A DNA stretch of 64,000 nucleotides from an uncultured Bryobacteraceae bacterium (lineage in GTDB: Bacteria; Acidobacteriota; Terriglobia; Bryobacterales; Bryobacteraceae), in the NCBI GenBank assembly GCA_938003835.1, contig CALKXJ010000026.1, positions 1-64,000 on the forward strand. The letters run 5' to 3'. Position 1 is the first letter of the stretch. The number at the start of each line of letters is the position of its first letter. The notes beneath the pieces are model-generated. The model was not told the DNA's origin. It did not search any database and saw only the letters and a program-made list of their open reading frames with translations. The position numbers and the translations under genes were made by a program. Below, piece by piece: positions 38,401 through 52,872 of the stretch.

Positions 38401-39097
38401 GGCGCGCTCGCATGCTCTTGAAGTGAATTTCCAGCGGCGCTTCGCCAACGGCGTCAGCCTCAACGCCTCCTACGTCCGCCTGGACCACCAGAGGCTCAAT
38501 CTCCTCGAAAACGAGTTCGACCGCGAGCCGACGATCTGGTGGCCGGACGACGCCGCGCGTCCGCATCGCATCACCGCGACCGGGATCGTGCAACTGCCGT
38601 TCGGCAAGGGTCGGGCGTTCGCTCAAAGCGGATGGCTGAGCCACATCGTCGGCGGCTGGCAGATCGCGCTGACCTACGAGTTCCAGCCAGGGCCCCTGCT
38701 GGCCTGGGGCAATATCTTCTACTACGGCGAGCTGAAGACCTTCGAGAAGGAGGCCACCTCCACGCCCAAGACCCTGGACCAGTGGTTCAATACGAACCTG
38801 CCCTTTGAGCGGAACTCGGCACGGATGCCGGCGGCCTACCACGTACGCGTCTTCCCGCGCTACTTCAACAAGCTCCGCGCCGACGGTCTCAACCAGTGGA
38901 ACGGCAACATCATGCGGGAGTTTCGCATCGCCGAACGCGTCACCTTCCAGTTGCGCGCCGACGCGATGAACCTTCAGAACCGCTCCCAGATGGCCGCGCC
39001 GGACCTCAATCCCGTCTCGACCAACTTCGGCCGCATCACCAGCCAGACCATCTCGCTAAACCGCAACTACCAGCTTCAGGCGCGAATCCAGTTCTGA
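35420..39097 (+). CDS. Oar-like TonB-dependent receptor with carboxypeptidase-regulatory domain
   Basis: A 1,225-residue outer-membrane receptor of the large Oar-like group that is expanded in Acidobacteriota. After a signal peptide (1-20, ending LLPAQ) comes a carboxypeptidase-regulatory-like beta sandwich (about 24-105, GSIVGTVTDPQGAVIPDATVVVTNVG), then a plug domain (about 125-230, VMTNKDIMDLPVLANNT) and a long beta barrel that ends with QLQARIQF, an aromatic C-terminus. These proteins take up large or plant-derived substrates with TonB energy, but the substrate is not readable. A promoter and AGGAGG site lie directly upstream. The gene is monocistronic, with an ASPIC-protein gene convergent downstream. 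Confidence 0.93.
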   Translation: MRTGLLVPLASLFIASLLPAQETRGSIVGTVTDPQGAVIPDATVVVTNVGTNVSIRRTTNASGYYEALLLLPGSYSVSVEAPGFRRAVRSGLTLALGEQVRVDFRLELGPVTETVTVTGEASMLDMSTVSTGRVMTNKDIMDLPVLANNTIMLTRYAPGVQVPGTTQWLVQGQVGGGSQYYVPGNIGGNEWSLDGVSTNGTNRRVSIMPSPDLIDEFKVETMNFDASFGHATGLNISMSSKSGANDFHGTATYQYMNQRWNAASFFVKQNYYRRIAEARAAGDLALAEELARRPMLPAGHTNNYHVTFSGPVRIPKIFDGRNRLFFFFGYSDLTNLQSARPGEVNYTVPTMAMREGDFSRLLSVDPVRYQVYDPLTTRPDPDRPGFYVRSPFPGNIIPRSRMMFPTMYNFYTQRMPRPNNDPTDPRREPVNNYVASGMPNNVYFSSWSNRIDYHVSEKHRFFFRWLKTSFLEDAQDYTYETEAGLMAWNERRPALTGAANWTYTLSPTTLIDVTASGNSFLLENQRLGTRRYKPSSVGLPSYVDDKCAPYCRLPYVVWPGMTAWSGNMIMSTSVDSGTKGYQRMFKGLVSHIRNAHSLQGGFELRHHYRTQLRPGGFTSGNFAFANSFVRKDGDGFAPAGTLGLVWATFFLGLPTSMSIDTNDTLALVSPYAGWFVQDSWRVRRDLTVTLGLRLEYEMGAKERYDRALAYFDPRAELPIAAAAQAAYAANPVPELAPSQFIVRGGPVYAGRGGVSSRLWRNELMWLPRLSAAWQINSKTVLRGGYGLYYDTINVLNEGANQFGFSRTTSTVMTNDFGYTWLVGDPPRGISPLSDPFPVRADGTRFDMPLRTALGSMALVGQSFTFNRFDRSHQRVQRWRIGMQRELSRNMMVEVAYWGQWADKLAVTQRLDYLPEQYWATGLVRNNAVATEMNRNVTNPFYIRNFEALRTSHPDVYRYLSTLGTFTSPIIQKNRLLRPFPHMNGLYDAAAPIGKARSHALEVNFQRRFANGVSLNASYVRLDHQRLNLLENEFDREPTIWWPDDAARPHRITATGIVQLPFGKGRAFAQSGWLSHIVGGWQIALTYEFQPGPLLAWGNIFYYGELKTFEKEATSTPKTLDQWFNTNLPFERNSARMPAAYHVRVFPRYFNKLRADGLNQWNGNIMREFRIAERVTFQLRADAMNLQNRSQMAAPDLNPVSTNFGRITSQTISLNRNYQLQARIQF

Positions 39098-39119
39098 CCC
39101 GCGCCGGCCCAGACACCGG

Positions 39120-39161
39120 GGCGCCTCCCCGACGGCCCTTCCGCGGCCGCCGGGAGGCGCC
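39120..39161. terminator. GC-rich hairpin shared by two convergent genes
   Basis: The arms GGCGCCTCCC (39120-39129) and GGGAGGCGCC (39152-39161) pair perfectly over ten bases around a 22-base loop. The hairpin fills the gap between the stop of the TonB-dependent receptor gene (39097) and the stop of the leftward ASPIC gene (39162). No T-tract follows on either strand, so it is only a candidate bidirectional terminator. Confidence 0.5.
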
Positions 39162-40883
39162 TCAGGAGAAGCGCTGTTCGGCGATGATCCCCTTGCCCTC
39201 CTCGATCACCACCAGGCGGTCGGCAGCGACCCTGTCGAAGCGCTCCAGGCGCCCGCGCGGCCAGCGCACTTCGAGGCTCGCCGTGGTCTCGCCGCCCAGC
39301 CCGAAGTGCAGCCGCTTGTCACTTGCCGAGTAGAAGCTGGACTGCGAGAGCACCTCCTGCGCCTGGACCCGCCCGCCGTAGCGGCAGGTGACGCGCGCGC
39401 CGATGGCGCTGCGATTGGACTCGACACCGATCAGTTTCACCTTCAGCCAGTGGTGGCCGCCGCTCACGTCGTTGCGCAACAGCGAAGGCGGCTCGTTCAT
39501 GTTCATGACGAGGATGTCGATGTCGCCGTCGTTGTCGAAATCGCCGAAGGCGCAGCCCCGGCTGGCGTGCTCGGCCGCCACGCCCGGACCGCCCTCCTCG
39601 AGTAACTGCTCGAAGCGCCGGTTGCCGAGGTTGCGGTAGATCAGGCGCGGCGTCTTGTACTTGTACGAGGGGATCTTGGCTTCAAGCTCGGGATAGACGT
39701 TTCCGGTGACGACGAACAGGTCCGGCAGCCCGTCATTGTCCAGATCCACCACCCCGCAGCCCCAGCCGACGAAACGCGTTTCGACCGCCAGCCCCGAGGC
39801 GATCGTCAGATCCTCGAAAAATCCCTTGCCGTCGTTGCGGTAAAGGATGCTGGTGTCGTCGGCAAAGTGGGTCTTGAAGATGTCCAGGTTCCCGTCCAGG
39901 TCGATGTCGCCGATGCCCAGCCCCATGCCCGCCTGCTCCATGCCGTCCTCGCTCAGGGCGGCACCGCGCTCGAGGCCCTCTTCGCGGAACGTGCCGTCAT
40001 GGTTGTTCATGAACAGCAGGCTGTTGGTGGAATCGCACGCCACATAGATGTCCGGCCAGCCGTCGTTGTCAAAGTCGGCCGCCGCCACCGTCATGCCGTA
40101 CGTCTTCTCGGCGCGCGTGATGCCCGCCTGCTGGCTCACCTCGCGAAAGGTGCCATCACCGTTGTTGCGGTAAAGCAGATGCGTGCACTTGGGAAGTCCC
40201 ATCGGGCCGCAGTGCACCGGCACTCCTTTCCAGTTGCAGGTGCCCTTTTCGCCGGGCCGCGGCGTCTCCTCGAGACGAAAATCGACGTAATTGGAGACGA
40301 ACAGGTCGAGGTGACCGTCGCGGTCGTAGTCGACGAAGGCGGCGCCGGCTCCCCAGCGCCTCTCGGCCGAAGCCAGACCGGCCTGCTCGGTTACATCAGT
40401 AAAGGTGCCGTCGCCATTGTTGCGGTACAGGACGTTCCGGCCCCAGTACGTGACGAAGAGATCCTCGAAACCGTCGTTGTTGTAGTCGCCCACCGTAACC
40501 GAGTAGGCCCAGCCGGTGCGCACCAGCCCGGCTTCCGCCGTCACGTCGGTGAAGGTCCCGTCGCGGTTGTTCCGGTAGAGGCGGTTGGTGGCGCCCTCGG
40601 GCGGCCCTTCCAGGCGCGAGCCGGAAAGCAGAAAGACATCGAGCCAGCCGTCGTTGTCGTAATCGAGGAAGGCCACGCCCGCACCGGCCGTCTCGATGAT
40701 GTAATCCTTCTTATCGACTCCCCCGTAAATGACCGGCGCCCTCAGACCTGCCTCGTACGCCACATCGACCAGACGCGAAAGCCAGGGCAGCCCCGACGGC
40801 TTTCCGCGCGGCTTGGGCTTCACGCCGCGCGAGGCGATGCCTTGCGCCAGAAGCGCCAGCAACTCCCTCCGGGAGATCAGCAT
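39162..40883 (-). CDS. FG-GAP repeat protein with ASPIC/UnbV domain
   Basis: A 573-residue extracytoplasmic protein. About seven FG-GAP/VCBS-type repeats with calcium-binding DxDxDG loops run through residues 50-480 (FLDYDNDGWLDVFLLSGS, DYNNDGFEDLFVTYWG, DFDNDGDIDILVMNMN), followed by an ASPIC/UnbV domain (about 490-570, LKVKLIGVESNRSAIGARV, then LHFGLGGETTASLEVRWPRG). The N-terminus MLISRRELLALLAQG has a twin-arginine-like stretch. The ATG at 40883 is used, as the longer frame crosses the divergent promoter. Family members are common in Acidobacteriota and Planctomycetota; binding of polysaccharide or surface proteins is presumed. The divergent PSCyt gene starts 55 bp away. Confidence 0.88.
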   Translation of the reverse strand: MLISRRELLALLAQGIASRGVKPKPRGKPSGLPWLSRLVDVAYEAGLRAPVIYGGVDKKDYIIETAGAGVAFLDYDNDGWLDVFLLSGSRLEGPPEGATNRLYRNNRDGTFTDVTAEAGLVRTGWAYSVTVGDYNNDGFEDLFVTYWGRNVLYRNNGDGTFTDVTEQAGLASAERRWGAGAAFVDYDRDGHLDLFVSNYVDFRLEETPRPGEKGTCNWKGVPVHCGPMGLPKCTHLLYRNNGDGTFREVSQQAGITRAEKTYGMTVAAADFDNDGWPDIYVACDSTNSLLFMNNHDGTFREEGLERGAALSEDGMEQAGMGLGIGDIDLDGNLDIFKTHFADDTSILYRNDGKGFFEDLTIASGLAVETRFVGWGCGVVDLDNDGLPDLFVVTGNVYPELEAKIPSYKYKTPRLIYRNLGNRRFEQLLEEGGPGVAAEHASRGCAFGDFDNDGDIDILVMNMNEPPSLLRNDVSGGHHWLKVKLIGVESNRSAIGARVTCRYGGRVQAQEVLSQSSFYSASDKRLHFGLGGETTASLEVRWPRGRLERFDRVAADRLVVIEEGKGIIAEQRFS

Positions 40884-40938
40884 CCAGAGCCCCAGTATAT
40901 CGGCCCGAGTTTCTCGAGTATGATTGAGGAAAGCGACG

Positions 40939-44133
<3,195 letters not shown>

Positions 44134-44151
44134 AGGGCCGCCTTCGGCGCG

Positions 44152-46800
<2,649 letters not shown>

Positions 46801-46844
46801 AGGAAACCTCACTCGAATTCTACATCAGCCCCTTTCGCCGCACC

Positions 46845-47846
46845 TCAGCGGAGGCGCGGCGCACCGCCCGGCCGTTGGTATTGAAACCAGGCGCGTAGCA
46901 CCTCTCCTTCCGGCTTGACGATGGCCGCCGCCAGGAAGGCCTCCTCGCCGGGCGCGGCGAACCGCAAATCGAGCGCCTCGATCCGCAGCGCCCCTTCCGG
47001 CTCCTCGGCGGGCATCATCCGCCAGAGTGGGAATTGAGCGAAATCGAGAAACACCCGGAAGGGATGCGTGGCGCGGGCGGCCTCGGCCGCCGGCGGCAGC
47101 TCCGGCTTGTAGTACGTTCGCCCGCCGGCCGGATCGAACTGCCCGCCCGCCAGATCCACCTCGAAGACGCGCCACGCGGTTTCGGTCTCCACCAGGCCGC
47201 GCCAGCGGAAGGGATTGAAGACGGTGGGAAAGGCCGCCGCCCGCACGGGTTCCTCGCCGTCGTAAAGACGCGCCTCGAGCACCGCGACGGCCCTCTCGTG
47301 CAGGAAGTAACGCATGGTGAACAGGCCGAGCATGGCGGCAAGCGCGAAGATGGCGGCGCCGCGGCCGGCCGGCGGGCGCGAACCGATTTCCGAGCTGACC
47401 AGGCGCGCCAGCGCCATCCAGCCGGCCGCGCCGATCAGAACGGCGAGCACCCAGAAGTCGACCACGCTCGCCAGATCCAGCCGCCGCCAGGCGGCATCGA
47501 AGGGCGCCAGAAGCCGCACGCCGTAGATGTTGGTCCAGTCGAGCAGGATGTGACTGAGCACTCCGGCGAGCGAGACCAGATAGAGCCGCCGCCGGCCTCC
47601 CTGGCGGCGCAACCACGGCCACAGAACGGCGAGCGGCAGCAGCGCCATCACCGGCGAGACGATCAGGCTGTGCGTGAGGCCGCGATGCCAGGCGAGGATG
47701 CCGAGATCGCCGCTCCAGGCCGCCACGAAGTCAAGGTCCGGCGCGTTCGCCGCGACCAGGGCCACCGCGGTGGCCCGCGGGCACCAGCGGTCCAGGCCCG
47801 CCCGGCTCAGCATCAGCGCGGTGAGGTTGTGCGTCAGGGGCTCCAT
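46845..47846 (-). CDS. DUF457/YdjM-like membrane-bound metal-dependent hydrolase
   Basis: A 333-residue membrane protein with the histidine and aspartate pattern of the YdjM/DUF457 family: THNLTALMLSRAG at the start, ALVAANAPDLDF, LAWHRGLTHSL and GVLSHILLDWTNIYG, within four hydrophobic helices (residues 20-165). The C-terminal half is a soluble domain of about 150 residues with several strands. The catalytic activity of the family has not been settled; E. coli YdjM is LexA-regulated. It lies 21 bp after the aldo/keto reductase gene on the same strand. Confidence 0.85.
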   Translation of the reverse strand: MEPLTHNLTALMLSRAGLDRWCPRATAVALVAANAPDLDFVAAWSGDLGILAWHRGLTHSLIVSPVMALLPLAVLWPWLRRQGGRRRLYLVSLAGVLSHILLDWTNIYGVRLLAPFDAAWRRLDLASVVDFWVLAVLIGAAGWMALARLVSSEIGSRPPAGRGAAIFALAAMLGLFTMRYFLHERAVAVLEARLYDGEEPVRAAAFPTVFNPFRWRGLVETETAWRVFEVDLAGGQFDPAGGRTYYKPELPPAAEAARATHPFRVFLDFAQFPLWRMMPAEEPEGALRIEALDLRFAAPGEEAFLAAAIVKPEGEVLRAWFQYQRPGGAPRLR

Positions 47847-47867
47847 CGCTGGGGGCGGCGCCCGGCT

Positions 47868-48836
47868 TCAGTCGTAAAAGTTGCGGCGCCAGGCGTGACG
47901 CTTCAGCTTGTCGAGCACATCGGGCGCGAGCGGCCCCAACTGGCTCGCCCGGCAACTGCTCTCCACCGTCTCGCGCCTTCGCATCCCCGGGATGACGCTC
48001 GAGACGGCAGTGTGCGACAGGCAGAAACGCAGGGCGATCTCGGCCAGCGTCCCTTCGACGCCCTCGAGATCGCGGCGCAGGGCCGCCACGCGTTCGGCCA
48101 CCTGCCGCTTGCGATCGCCCCGGAAATAGCGCTCCCGCCAGTCCCCCCGCGGGAATTTCGTCTCCGGCGTGATCGCGCCGGTCAGGCCGCCTTCATCGAG
48201 CGGCACGCGCGCCAGCACGCCCACGTTCAGCGCCAGGCATAAGGGAAAGAGGTGCTCCTCGGGCGACTGGTCAAAGATGTTGTAAATCACCTGGACGGCG
48301 TCGATGAGACCGGTCTTGAGCACCTCGAGCGCCGAGTCCGGCTCGTGATCGTTGATCGAGATGCCGAAGGCCCGGATCTTGCCCGAGAGCTTTAGATCGT
48401 CGGCGGCGCGCCGCCAGTCGTCGCGATCGATCCACTCCGGATTCCAGACATGCAGTTGCTGGAGGTCGATCGTCTCGAGCTTCAGATTCCGTAGGCTCTG
48501 CTCGGTCGAGCGGATGATGTAGTCGTAGGGGAAGACCTGTTCGATGCCGATGCCGGGTCGCGCCGGCCACAGGTAGTTCTTGGGCGGAACCTTGGTGGCG
48601 ACGTAGATGCGCCCGCCGTGTTCGCGCACCGCCCGGCCCACCAGCTCCTCGCTGTGCCCGTCGCCGTAAGCCAGGGCCGTGTCGACGAAATTGACGCCCA
48701 ACTCGAAGGCGCGGCGCAGCGCGGCGAGCGACTCCTCGTCGCGCGCTCCGATCCACATCGAACCGCCGATGCCCCAGGCGCCGTAGCCGATCTCGCTCAC
48801 CAGGAAGCCCGTGCGGCCAAGTACTCGATAGCGCAT
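47868..48836 (-). CDS. Aldo/keto reductase
   Basis: A 322-residue NADPH-dependent oxidoreductase of the aldo/keto reductase family. The catalytic tetrad is apparent: D and Y in NFVDTALAYGDGHSEELVGRAV, K in IYVATKVPPKN, and H in LQQLHVWNPEW. The TIM-barrel ends with the cofactor part ALRFCLSHTAVSSVIPGMRRRE. The substrate is unknown; the closest functional groups are sugar or small aldehyde reductases. It starts with MRYRVLGRTGFLVSEIGYGAWGIGG, the standard opening, so the ATG at 48836 is safe. Confidence 0.95.
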   Translation of the reverse strand: MRYRVLGRTGFLVSEIGYGAWGIGGSMWIGARDEESLAALRRAFELGVNFVDTALAYGDGHSEELVGRAVREHGGRIYVATKVPPKNYLWPARPGIGIEQVFPYDYIIRSTEQSLRNLKLETIDLQQLHVWNPEWIDRDDWRRAADDLKLSGKIRAFGISINDHEPDSALEVLKTGLIDAVQVIYNIFDQSPEEHLFPLCLALNVGVLARVPLDEGGLTGAITPETKFPRGDWRERYFRGDRKRQVAERVAALRRDLEGVEGTLAEIALRFCLSHTAVSSVIPGMRRRETVESSCRASQLGPLAPDVLDKLKRHAWRRNFYD

Positions 48837-48863
48837 CGCCTCTCATCCTATCAGCCACGGTTC

Positions 48864-51434
48864 TCATTCATTGCGCAGCACCTCGAGCGGCCGGTGAGCG
48901 AGGACGCGGTAGCTGGCGGCCCATCCCACGCCCGCAGCGAGAAGCGCCGTAAGGCCGGCCGCGGCCGCGAGCGGCTCCCAGGCGAAGCGGAATGGCGCTT
49001 CGAGCACACGCACCAGCCAGAGCCGCGTGAAGCCGCTGGCCAGCAGCCCTCCGGCCAGGCCGGCCACCGCCCCGAGAATCAGGAACTCGACCGAGAAGAC
49101 GGCGATCACCTGGCGGCGCCTGGCGCCCAGCGTCTTCAGAATCGCCGCCTCCCGGATCCGGGCGAATCGCGTTCCCGCCACGCTCGAGGCCAGCACCACC
49201 GCTCCGGCCAGGATGGCGAAGGCCGCGACGAAGCGGACCACCCGCGCCACCTGATCCAACACGTCCTGTACGAGCTCGAGCACTTCGGCGGCGTTGATCA
49301 CCGTGACCGTCGGATAGCGCTCCCAGATGCGTCGCTGAAGCTTCGCCACGGCTTCCGGCCTCATCCGCGCACCGGCGAAATAGCTCACCGGGACCCCGGC
49401 CAGAGCCTCGGGCGCGAAGATAAAGTCGAAGTCCGGCCCGAAGCGCTCCCCTTCGGAGCGGTGAATGCAAGCGACGCGCGCGCTCCAGGCGATGCCGCCC
49501 GCCGTCCATTCCAAGACGGCGCCCGGTTTGAGTCTCAGGACACGGGCGGCCTCCTCGGAGGCGCAGACCGGCGCCTGAGTGCCGCCTTGGGCCATCCAGG
49601 CGCCCGCGACCAGATCCAACTCCATGGGCTTTTCCGCCATGGCCACCACGGTCTGCTCGCGCCGGTAGCGCCGGTGCCAGCCCTCGAGCGCCAGCTCCGT
49701 CACAGGGACCGAGTTCACGGTGCGGATCCTGGCCCGGGTCGAGGCGATCAGACGCGGCGGGCCTTCCATGCCCTCCTGCGCCCGCAGAAGCTCCATCAGG
49801 CCCTCGCGCTGCTCGCTGGTGATGTTGATCAGGAAGACGTTCGGCAGCCGGCGCGGCGCCGAGCGCGCCAGCTCCGCGAGCAGATTGTGCTGGACGAGGT
49901 AGACGCTCAGCGTGAAGGTCACTCCCAGGCCGAGCGAGGCGAGCACCGCCGGTGCGTGCCCGCCCGGCCGGAACAGGTTGGCGACACCGTGGCGCACCAC
50001 GGCGGGCACGGCGGCAGGCAGGCGGGCCGAGACTAGCCGGAGAGCGCGCGCCAGCGACCAGGCCAGCAGGCGAAGAACCACCAGGGAGACGGCGAACGCC
50101 ACAAGAAAGACCAGGCTGGTGCGAAGCTGCCGCACTCCGCCGCCGGCGATCCAGACCCCCACCAGCACCGCGCCCGCCGCCGCCAGAGCGCCTGCGAGCC
50201 ACGCCGTGCCCGTCCGCAACGCCCGCTGGCGCCACAGGCGCCGGGCTTCGGCCATCTCGCGGCGCAACAGGATCGCGGGTGGAATGCCACTGACCACGGC
50301 AAGCCGCGGCATGGCGAAGGCGAGCGCGGCGAGCAGAGCCGCGGCAAGCCCCTGGAGCAACGACCCCGGGTCGAAAACCGGCCCCGGCCGGAGCGGAACA
50401 TATTGCGGCAACAGGTAGGGGAAGATCGCCTGGACCGCCAGACCCACCGGCACGCCGGCCAGACCGCCCGCCAGCCCGAGCAGCAGGGTCTGGAGAAAGA
50501 AAATCCGCGTGATCTGGCCGGAGCGGCCGCCCAGGCACTTGAGAATGGCGATCGTGTCCATGCGCTGCTCGATGTGCGCGCGCACGGCCATGGCCGCGCC
50601 CGAGGCGGCGATCATCAGCGCCAGCAGGCTCACCAGGCTCAGAAACGTCGTGGCGCGCTCCAGCGCGCGCCGCAGTTGGGGGTGAACCTCGCGGAAGTCG
50701 GTCACCAGCGCGTTCGGGAAGGCTGCGCGCAGCTCGCCTCCCACCTCCTCCACGGTCGCCCCGGCCGCAGGCAGTTTCAAGAGGTAGCGCCGGGAGGCGC
50801 GGCTGGCGGGCCCCATCAGCCCCGTCCGTTCGAGGCCCTCGTGGCTGATCATGACGCGCGGGCCGACGTTCAGGCTCCCGGTCAGCCGGTCCGGCTCCAG
50901 GCGCAGGATCGCGGCGATGCGAAACTGCGCCTGGCCGAGGCGGAGGGTCTCACCTACGCGCGCCGAAAGGCGGAGCAGCAGATCCTCGGAGACCGCCGCG
51001 GCGCCGGCGGCAAGCGCCTCCCCGAGCGGCGCCGGCGGATCGAGCTTGACCTCGCCGTAGAAGGGATAGACCGACGGATCGACCGCCTTCACCGACGCGA
51101 GCACCGGCGCCTGGATTGTCCCGGCGCCGATCATCGAGACGGTCTCGAGAATGCGGGCGATCGCCACACCACGACCCTCCAGGCGCGCCAGCGCCGCCTC
51201 CTGCTCGGCAGTCGGCGCCTCGAAGCTGCGCACCAGCAGGTCGCCCGCCATCAGCGTCCGGGCCTGCTCGAGCAGGGCCGCCTCGAACGCCCGGCCAAAG
51301 GACCGCACGCCGGTGAGCGCGCCCACACCGGCGGCAATCGCCAGCACGACGAAGGCGAAACGCGGCGAGGCCGAGCGCGCCTCGCGCCAGGCCAGCCTCA
51401 GCGCGGCCCGCCAGCCGAATCCGCCCGGAGGCAT
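48864..51434 (-). CDS. ABC transporter permease (YbbP-like, FtsX family)
   Basis: An 856-residue permease with two FtsX domains and about ten membrane helices, the size and layout of YbbP-type and related macrolide-exporter-like permeases. It begins LRLAWREARSASPRFAFVVLAIAAGVGALTGVRSFG; the first helix bundle is near 260-380 and the second near 720-845 (FAAFAILAGAVVLASSVAGTRFARIREAAILKTLGARRRQ). Two extracytoplasmic domains lie between. The gene overlaps the end of its ATPase gene by 37 bp. It is likely to act in envelope transport, although no substrate is known. Confidence 0.9.
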   Translation of the reverse strand: MPPGGFGWRAALRLAWREARSASPRFAFVVLAIAAGVGALTGVRSFGRAFEAALLEQARTLMAGDLLVRSFEAPTAEQEAALARLEGRGVAIARILETVSMIGAGTIQAPVLASVKAVDPSVYPFYGEVKLDPPAPLGEALAAGAAAVSEDLLLRLSARVGETLRLGQAQFRIAAILRLEPDRLTGSLNVGPRVMISHEGLERTGLMGPASRASRRYLLKLPAAGATVEEVGGELRAAFPNALVTDFREVHPQLRRALERATTFLSLVSLLALMIAASGAAMAVRAHIEQRMDTIAILKCLGGRSGQITRIFFLQTLLLGLAGGLAGVPVGLAVQAIFPYLLPQYVPLRPGPVFDPGSLLQGLAAALLAALAFAMPRLAVVSGIPPAILLRREMAEARRLWRQRALRTGTAWLAGALAAAGAVLVGVWIAGGGVRQLRTSLVFLVAFAVSLVVLRLLAWSLARALRLVSARLPAAVPAVVRHGVANLFRPGGHAPAVLASLGLGVTFTLSVYLVQHNLLAELARSAPRRLPNVFLINITSEQREGLMELLRAQEGMEGPPRLIASTRARIRTVNSVPVTELALEGWHRRYRREQTVVAMAEKPMELDLVAGAWMAQGGTQAPVCASEEAARVLRLKPGAVLEWTAGGIAWSARVACIHRSEGERFGPDFDFIFAPEALAGVPVSYFAGARMRPEAVAKLQRRIWERYPTVTVINAAEVLELVQDVLDQVARVVRFVAAFAILAGAVVLASSVAGTRFARIREAAILKTLGARRRQVIAVFSVEFLILGAVAGLAGGLLASGFTRLWLVRVLEAPFRFAWEPLAAAAGLTALLAAGVGWAASYRVLAHRPLEVLRNE

Positions 51435-52117
51435 CGGCTCTCGTCCTCCGCGATGCGCCCGTCGCGCAGCGTGATCCGGCGCTCGGCGCGGGAGGCCAGT
51501 TCGAGATTGTGCGTCACCAGCACCAGCGTCGTGCCCCGGCTCCGATTGAGCTCCACCAGCAACTCGAGCACCTGCCGTCCCGTGACGCCGTCCAGATTTC
51601 CCGTGGGTTCATCGGCCAGCAGCAGCCGCGGCCGGCTGATGAAGGCGCGCGCGATCGCCACGCGCTGCTGTTCGCCCCCGGACAGTTGCACTGGGTAATG
51701 GTCCAGGCGGTCACCCAGGCCCACCTGCTCGAGAAGACGCCGCGCGCGCTCTCGGGCGCCGGCGCCGTTGCCCGCCAGTTCGACGGGCAGCGCCACGTTC
51801 TCCTCCGCGGTGAGTGTCGGAATCAACTGGTAGGACTGGAAGACGAAGCCGATCTTGCGGCCGCGCAACACTGCCAGCGCGTCTTCGCTCAGGGCCGTGA
51901 TCTCCTCGCCGTCCAGAAAGATCCGCCCCTCGGTGGGCGTATCGAGGCCGGCGAGCAGCCCGAGCAGCGTGCTCTTGCCGCTGCCCGAGGGCCCCATGAT
52001 CGCCAGGAACTGCCCTTCCGGGATTTCAAAACTGATCCCGCGCAGAATCTCGACGCGGTGCGTGCCAGTGTCGATCGATTTCTTGAGCCCTTCGACCCGG
52101 ATGATGGGGTCCGCCAT
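51398..52117 (-). CDS. ABC transporter ATP-binding protein (YbbA-like)
   Basis: A 239-residue ATPase with Walker [11 protein letters not shown]-loop VFQSYQLIPTL, signature [15 protein letters not shown], Walker [13 protein letters not shown] and the switch H in LVTHNLEL. It is coupled with the YbbP-like permease. A TesA-like esterase gene lies divergently 69 bp upstream; the same divergent ybbA-ybbP | tesA arrangement is established in E. coli, which supports the identity of all three. The shared gap 52118-52186 should contain both promoters. Confidence 0.93.
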   Translation of the reverse strand: MADPIIRVEGLKKSIDTGTHRVEILRGISFEIPEGQFLAIMGPSGSGKSTLLGLLAGLDTPTEGRIFLDGEEITALSEDALAVLRGRKIGFVFQSYQLIPTLTAEENVALPVELAGNGAGARERARRLLEQVGLGDRLDHYPVQLSGGEQQRVAIARAFISRPRLLLADEPTGNLDGVTGRQVLELLVELNRSRGTTLVLVTHNLELASRAERRITLRDGRIAEDESRCLRADSAGGPR

Positions 52118-52186
52118 GGAATCGAGCTGCTCTTCCCCTCATTTTGGCAGGCCGGCCCGGCTGTGGCCTGTGGCATCTTGAGAGAC

Positions 52187-52837
52187 GTGGCGCGCGCGCT
52201 CGGCCTGCTCGTAGCTCTGTGGCTTGGATGCTCCCCGTCGCCGGAGCCGGCGCCCCAGCCGCGGGCCCACACGGCGGCTGCCGATACGCGGCCTGTGATT
52301 GTGGCTTTCGGCGACAGCTTGACGGCCGGCTTCAACGTCGAGCCCCGCGAAAGCTATCCCGACTATCTCCAACAGTTGCTCGACGCGCGCGGCTACCAGT
52401 ATCGCGTCGTCAACGCCGGCATCGGTGGCGATACGACCGGCAGCGGCCTGGATCGAGTCGATTCCATCATCGCGATGAAGCCGGCGATCGTGATCCTGGA
52501 ACTCGGGGGCAACGATGGGCTGCGCGGCCTTCCCCTGGAGCGCACCCGCACCAATCTGGAGGCCATCCTCGACAGGCTCGAGGCCTCCGGCGCGGTGACC
52601 GTCCTGGCCGGCATGACGCTTCCTCGCAACTACGGGCCGGAATACATAGCGGGCTTCGAGAGGATCTATCGCGACCTCGCTCAGCGCCGCCGGTTGCCCT
52701 TCATTGCTTTTCTGCTGGAGGGTGTCGCCGGACGCCCGGGCCTCATGCAAGGCGACGGGATTCACCCCACGGCGGAAGGGAACCGCCGGGTGGCCGAAAT
52801 CGTCTTCAAAGCTATCGAGCCGCTGCTCGAGGGATGA
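52187..52837 (+). CDS. TesA-like SGNH arylesterase/lysophospholipase (lipoprotein)
   Basis: A 216-residue SGNH (GDSL) hydrolase of the TesA group (thioesterase I, lysophospholipase L1). All four blocks are present: IVAFGDSLTAGF with the serine, NAGIGGDTTGSG, LELGGNDGLRG with the asparagine, and GDGIHPTAEG with the aspartate and histidine. The N-terminus (ALGLLVALWLGC) is a lipoprotein signal, so the enzyme is anchored in the envelope instead of free in the periplasm as in E. coli. The start is the GTG at 52187 after GAGAG. Confidence 0.92.
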   Translation: MARALGLLVALWLGCSPSPEPAPQPRAHTAAADTRPVIVAFGDSLTAGFNVEPRESYPDYLQQLLDARGYQYRVVNAGIGGDTTGSGLDRVDSIIAMKPAIVILELGGNDGLRGLPLERTRTNLEAILDRLEASGAVTVLAGMTLPRNYGPEYIAGFERIYRDLAQRRRLPFIAFLLEGVAGRPGLMQGDGIHPTAEGNRRVAEIVFKAIEPLLEG

Positions 52838-52872
52838 GCCGGGGGCCGGCACACCAGCGCGCAGCCGGGAGT

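Noticed and set aside
35450-38842. 1,130-codon open frame antisense to the TonB-dependent receptor gene
   Set aside because: It is a shadow of high-GC codon bias; the sense frame has a signal peptide, plug and barrel, promoter and ribosome site, while the antisense product is His/Asp/Arg-rich with no domain.
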